Below the pieces are notes generated by a model, which worked only from the letters and a program-made list of their open reading frames with translations, did no database searches and was not told where the DNA came from. From the NCBI RefSeq assembly GCF_002150735.1, contig NZ_MUKA01000145.1:1-38254 (forward strand): a stretch of DNA of 38,254 bases, written 5' to 3'. Positions 35,322 to 38,254 of this stretch are shown here, piece by piece. Source of the DNA: Streptomyces africanus. Its GTDB lineage: Bacteria > Actinomycetota > Actinomycetes > Streptomycetales > Streptomycetaceae. The translations under genes and the position numbers were made by a program. The first letter of the stretch is position 1. Every line of letters starts with the position of its first letter.

Positions 35322-36593
35322 ATGCGGTGGATCCAAGCCGCGGGTAGGGGCCTTCTCGTTCTCGTCGTGGTCCTGACCGGTTACGTCGCCGCCGGAGCGC
35401 AGGCGGGCGAGCCCGCCGACGGCGGCCGCGGACCGCTCACCCTCGCCACCGCCGGAGACCTTACCGGCTACCTCGGTCCCCTGCTGGAGGGCTGGAACCG
35501 CACCCACCCCGGCGAAAAAGTGACCCTCGTCGAGCTGCCGGACTCCGCCGACGAGACCCAGGCCCAGATGACCACCGATCTGCGCGACGGCGACCGCAGC
35601 CGGTTCGACGTGCTCAACATCGACGTCAACTGGACCTCGGAGTTCGCCGCCGCGGGCTGGATCCGGCCGCTGCCCCGCGACCGTTTCCCGCTGCGGACCT
35701 TCCTCCCGCCGGTCGTGGACACGGCGACCTACGACGGACAGCTCTACGCCGTCCCGTACGTCACCAACGCCGGCCTCCTCCTCTACCGCAAGGACGTCCT
35801 GGCCAAGGAGGGCGTCCGGCCGCCGCGCACCTGGGCGGAGCTGGAGCGGTACGCGAAGACCATCGCCCCGAAGTACGGCCTCGACGGCTACGCCGGGCAG
35901 TTCCTGCCGTACGAGGGCCTCACGGTCAACGCGGCCGAGGCCGTCTACTCGGCGGGCGGCTCGATCCTCGGCGACGAGGGCGAGCGCGTCACCGTCGACT
36001 CGGCGGCGGCCCGTGAGGGCATCGGGTTCCTGGCCCGCGGGGTGCGCGAGGGCTGGATCCCGAAGGAGGCGCTGACCTACAAGGAGGAGGAGTCCAAGCA
36101 GGCCTTCCAGGACGGCCGGCTGCTCTTCCTGCGGAACTGGCCCTACGCCTACGTCGGCGCCTCCGCCCCGGGCTCCGAGGTCGCCGGGAAGGTCGGCGCC
36201 GTACCCCTGCCGGGACCGGACGGGCCGGGCACGAGTGTCCTCGGCGGCTCCAACCTGGCGGTCAGCACGCACGCGCGGCATCCCGACTCGGCCGCCCGCC
36301 TGATCGCCTACCTCACCAGCGAGCGCGTCCAGCGCCAGGTCCTCACGCGCGGCGCGCTGCCGCCCGTCCGGGCCGATCTCTACGAGGACCCCGCGCTCAT
36401 CCGCAGGTTCCCGTATCTGCCGACCCTGCGCGAGAGCGTGCGCACGGCCGCGCCGCGTCCCAAGAGCCCGCGCTACGACCAGGTCAGCCTGGTCGTGCAG
36501 GCGGTCGTGCACGACGCGATGGCCGGGAACGAGACGCCCGCGGCGGCGGTGCGCCGGCTGGCCCGCGAGCTCGCCGTCATCTCGCGCCGCTAG
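35322..36593 (+). CDS. Extracellular solute-binding protein (sugar type), not lipidated
   Basis: ABC-type binding protein of 423 residues resembling the carbohydrate-binding family 1. Landmarks are GYLGPLLEGWNRTHPGEKVTLVEL, the DVLNIDVNWTSEFAAAGWIRPL segment, YAVPYVTNAGLLLYRKDVL, PRTWAELERYAKTI and LGGSNLAVSTHARHPDSAARLIAYL. The N-terminus is a Sec-type signal or anchor (LLVLVVVLTGYVAAGAQA). There is no Cys, so it cannot be a lipoprotein as most Gram-positive binding proteins are. ATG 35322 has GGGAGGA upstream. No permease genes follow; the next gene is a GH13 enzyme 178 bp on. It is divergent from padR with a shared palindrome between. Sugar uptake through distant permeases is a guess. Confidence 0.85.
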   Translation: MRWIQAAGRGLLVLVVVLTGYVAAGAQAGEPADGGRGPLTLATAGDLTGYLGPLLEGWNRTHPGEKVTLVELPDSADETQAQMTTDLRDGDRSRFDVLNIDVNWTSEFAAAGWIRPLPRDRFPLRTFLPPVVDTATYDGQLYAVPYVTNAGLLLYRKDVLAKEGVRPPRTWAELERYAKTIAPKYGLDGYAGQFLPYEGLTVNAAEAVYSAGGSILGDEGERVTVDSAAAREGIGFLARGVREGWIPKEALTYKEEESKQAFQDGRLLFLRNWPYAYVGASAPGSEVAGKVGAVPLPGPDGPGTSVLGGSNLAVSTHARHPDSAARLIAYLTSERVQRQVLTRGALPPVRADLYEDPALIRRFPYLPTLRESVRTAAPRPKSPRYDQVSLVVQAVVHDAMAGNETPAAAVRRLARELAVISRR

Positions 36594-36601
36594 GCCTCTA
36601 C

Positions 36602-36616
36602 TTACTTGTTAGGTAA
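36602..36616. promoter_or_regulatory. Second PadR-like operator between binding protein and GH13 genes
   Basis: TTACTTGTTAGGTAA matches the reverse complement of the 35252-35266 site at 12 of 15 positions and keeps the TAC/GTA ends. It lies nine bases after the binding-protein stop and about 85 bp before the GH13 -35. The 178-bp gap is AT-rich. It also holds a small hairpin (CATCT-N5-AGATG, 36628-36642). Confidence 0.45.
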
Positions 36617-36699
36617 CGCGGACGTCTCATCTGGTTGAGATGTGTCCGATAAATGCCGGATTCTACCACCTCAACTCCTCGGTAGCTTCTGTCTTTTCA

Positions 36700-36730
36700 T
36701 TGACACCCTCTCGACATGCCTACTTAACAT
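36700..36730 (+). promoter_or_regulatory. Candidate promoter of the GH13 gene
   Basis: TTGACA (36700-36705) is a perfect -35. TAACAT (36725-36730) is a -10 at a long 19-bp spacing, or TTAACA at 18. The palindrome ATGCATGCAT (36729-36738) overlaps the expected start and may be an operator. A start near 36737 argues against the ATG at 36733 being used. Confidence 0.5.
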
Positions 36731-36771
36731 GCATGCATAACCGCTGCCCTCCTCAGAGACAGGTCGATGGG

Positions 36772-38254
36772 TTGAACAGGCACCACTGGTGGCGTGACGC
36801 AGTGATCTATCAGGTGTACGTCCGCAGCTTCCTGGACAGCACCGGCGACGGCGTCGGCGACCTCGCCGGCGTCCGGGCCGGACTGCCCTACCTGAAGAAG
36901 CTCGGCGTGGACGGGATCTGGCTGAGCCCCTTCTATCCCTCGCCGCAGCACGACCACGGCTACGACGTGGCCGACTACTGCGACGTCGACCCGCTCTTCG
37001 GTGACCTCGACGAGTTCGACCTGCTGGTCGGGGCCGCGCGGCGGCTCGGCATCAAGGTGCTGCTCGACATCGTCCCGAACCACTGCTCCAGCGAGCACCC
37101 CTGGTTCCGCGCGGCGCTCGCGGCCCCGCCCGGCAGCCCGGCCCGCGCCCGCTTCCACTTCGCCGACGGCCGAGGCCCGGACGGCTCCGAGCCGCCCAAC
37201 AACTGGCACTCCATGTTCGGCGGCCCCGCCTGGAGCCGTGTGACCGAGCCGGACGGGCGGCCCGGCCAGTGGTACCTGCACATGTTCGCGCCCGAGCAGC
37301 CCGACTGGAACTGGCGCAACCCCGAGATCGCCGCCGAGTTCGACCGGATCCTCCGCTTCTGGCTGGACCGGGGCATCGACGGCTTCCGCATCGACGTCGC
37401 CGCCGGGCTCTTCAAGCACCCGGAACTGCCCGACTCGGACGACCCGGAGGCCGACGCCCGCACCCGCGACTCGGTCAACCCGCTCGCCTGGAACCAGCCC
37501 GAGGTGCACGACGTGTGGCGCCGCTGGCGCGCCCTGTGCGAGGAGTACACCGAGCGCGACGGCTGCGAACGCCTCCTCGTCGGCGAGGTCTCCGTCCCGA
37601 CCGCCCGCGAGCACGCCCAGTACGTCCGCCCCGACGAACTCCACCAGGCCTTCTTCTTCGACCTGCTCAGCGCCCCCTGGGACCCGGACGCCTTCCAGAA
37701 GGTCATCTCCGAGGCCATGCAGGACATCGCCGGCACCGGCTCGACCGTCACCTGGGTCCTCAACAACCACGACCAGGTCCGCACCGTCACCCGCTACGGC
37801 GAACCCGCCACCGAGGGCAGCGGCCTCGGCGCCGCCCGCGCCCGGGCCGCCGCCCTGCTGATGCTGGCCCTGCCCGGCGCCGCGTACATCTACCAGGGCG
37901 AGGAGCTCGGCCTCCCCGAGGTCGTGGACCTGCCCGACGACGTGCTCACCGACCCGATCTTCCGCCGCACCGGCAGCCGGGCCCGCATCCGCGACGGTTG
38001 CCGGGTACCGCTGCCCTGGTCGGGGCAGGCCTCGCCGTTCGGCTTCACCTCCGGCGAGGAGAGCGCCAAGCCGTGGCTGCCGCAGCCGGAGTACTTCGCC
38101 GAGTACGCCACCGACCGGGCCCTCGCCGACACCCGCTCCTTCTGGCACCTGTACCGCGACGGCCTCCAACTGCGGGCCGCGCTGCCCCAGTTGGGCGAGG
38201 GCACGCTGCGCTGGCTGGAGGCCCCGCCCGGGGTGCTGGCCTTCACCCGGGGCG
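36772..38254 (+). CDS. Glycoside hydrolase family 13 enzyme (alpha-glucosidase type), 3' end cut by window edge
   Basis: Alpha-glucan or maltose-type hydrolase/transglucosidase with a TIM barrel. The open frame runs about 494 codons to the window edge; family members are usually near 540-570. It begins with WWRDAVIYQVYVRSFLDSTGDGVGDLAGV. Conserved regions follow: DIVPNH; GFRIDVA with nucleophile Asp208; LVGEV with acid/base Glu272; and NNHD with Asp334. YIYQGEELGLP is typical of the oligo-1,6-glucosidase/alpha-glucosidase subfamily. No signal peptide, so it acts inside the cell on imported oligosaccharides. TTG 36772 is the preferred start. An in-frame ATG at 36733 lies before the predicted transcription start and has no Shine-Dalgarno. 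Confidence 0.9.
   Translation, partial: MNRHHWWRDAVIYQVYVRSFLDSTGDGVGDLAGVRAGLPYLKKLGVDGIWLSPFYPSPQHDHGYDVADYCDVDPLFGDLDEFDLLVGAARRLGIKVLLDIVPNHCSSEHPWFRAALAAPPGSPARARFHFADGRGPDGSEPPNNWHSMFGGPAWSRVTEPDGRPGQWYLHMFAPEQPDWNWRNPEIAAEFDRILRFWLDRGIDGFRIDVAAGLFKHPELPDSDDPEADARTRDSVNPLAWNQPEVHDVWRRWRALCEEYTERDGCERLLVGEVSVPTAREHAQYVRPDELHQAFFFDLLSAPWDPDAFQKVISEAMQDIAGTGSTVTWVLNNHDQVRTVTRYGEPATEGSGLGAARARAAALLMLALPGAAYIYQGEELGLPEVVDLPDDVLTDPIFRRTGSRARIRDGCRVPLPWSGQASPFGFTSGEESAKPWLPQPEYFAEYATDRALADTRSFWHLYRDGLQLRAALPQLGEGTLRWLEAPPGVLAFTRG

Noticed and set aside
36733..36771. ATG at 36733 as the GH13 start
   Set aside because: It lies at or before the predicted transcription start, has no Shine-Dalgarno, and the extra 13 residues are unlike the family. 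TTG 36772 fits better, though this is not certain.

Overview
The window is chromosomal DNA from a Streptomyces or a very close relative. The evidence is the very high GC content with strong GC3 bias, frequent GTG starts, and a recognisable actinobacterial gene order: uvrA, then uvrC-rapZ-yvcK-whiA, then gap-pgk-tpiA-secG, an RbpA-family gene and pgi. WhiA itself is a sporulation regulator, and the AroQ protein closely resembles the one I remember from S. coelicolor. I see no rRNA, tRNA, CRISPR array, insertion sequence, phage or integrative element. This is mostly core chromosome.

Layout. 1-4.2 kb: an edge-truncated LD-carboxypeptidase, divergent aroQ, and a minus-strand polar amino acid ABC operon (binding protein, permease, ATPase; each overlaps the next by 4 nt). 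4.4-5.9 kb: a metallo-beta-lactamase-fold hydrolase and a mycothiol-dependent-isomerase-like (DinB) protein, each with its own promoter. 6-9.1 kb: uvrA, closed by a long hairpin shared with a convergent YceI gene. 9.8-14.2 kb: an MmyB-type regulator, a LacI regulator plus PfkB sugar kinase operon under a double LacI operator, an uncharacterised HTH protein and a 53-residue basic protein. 14.5-19.6 kb: the overlapping operon uvrC-rapZ-yvcK-whiA. 19.7-22.7 kb: a secreted M14 carboxypeptidase. 22.9-30.1 kb: gap, pgk, tpiA, secG, an RbpA-family gene, an MFS transporter and pgi. 30.2-35.2 kb: a proline-tailed membrane protein and a padR-ATPase-FtsX operon. 35.3 kb to the end: a non-lipidated sugar-type binding protein and a GH13 alpha-glucosidase-type enzyme cut by the window edge.

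How the genes work together. Nucleotide excision repair (uvrA, uvrC) is linked to development and metabolism, because uvrC is the first gene of the operon that ends in whiA. The most interesting signal is regulatory. The RecA-independent DNA-damage promoter motif known from mycobacteria (TTGTCRGTG-N8-TANNNT, the PafBC target) occurs at uvrA and, with one mismatch, at uvrC. It also occurs, as a full match, in front of an MFS exporter gene that carries the only TTA (bldA) codon I found in the window. A fourth site with a perfect upstream element but a poor -10 faces the small basic-protein gene divergent from uvrC. This suggests a damage-responsive set reaching beyond repair. Other regulatory finds are a promoter-like element embedded in yvcK ahead of whiA, a shared PadR-like operator at two places around the binding-protein gene, and several promoters that place the start site at the start codon (leaderless).
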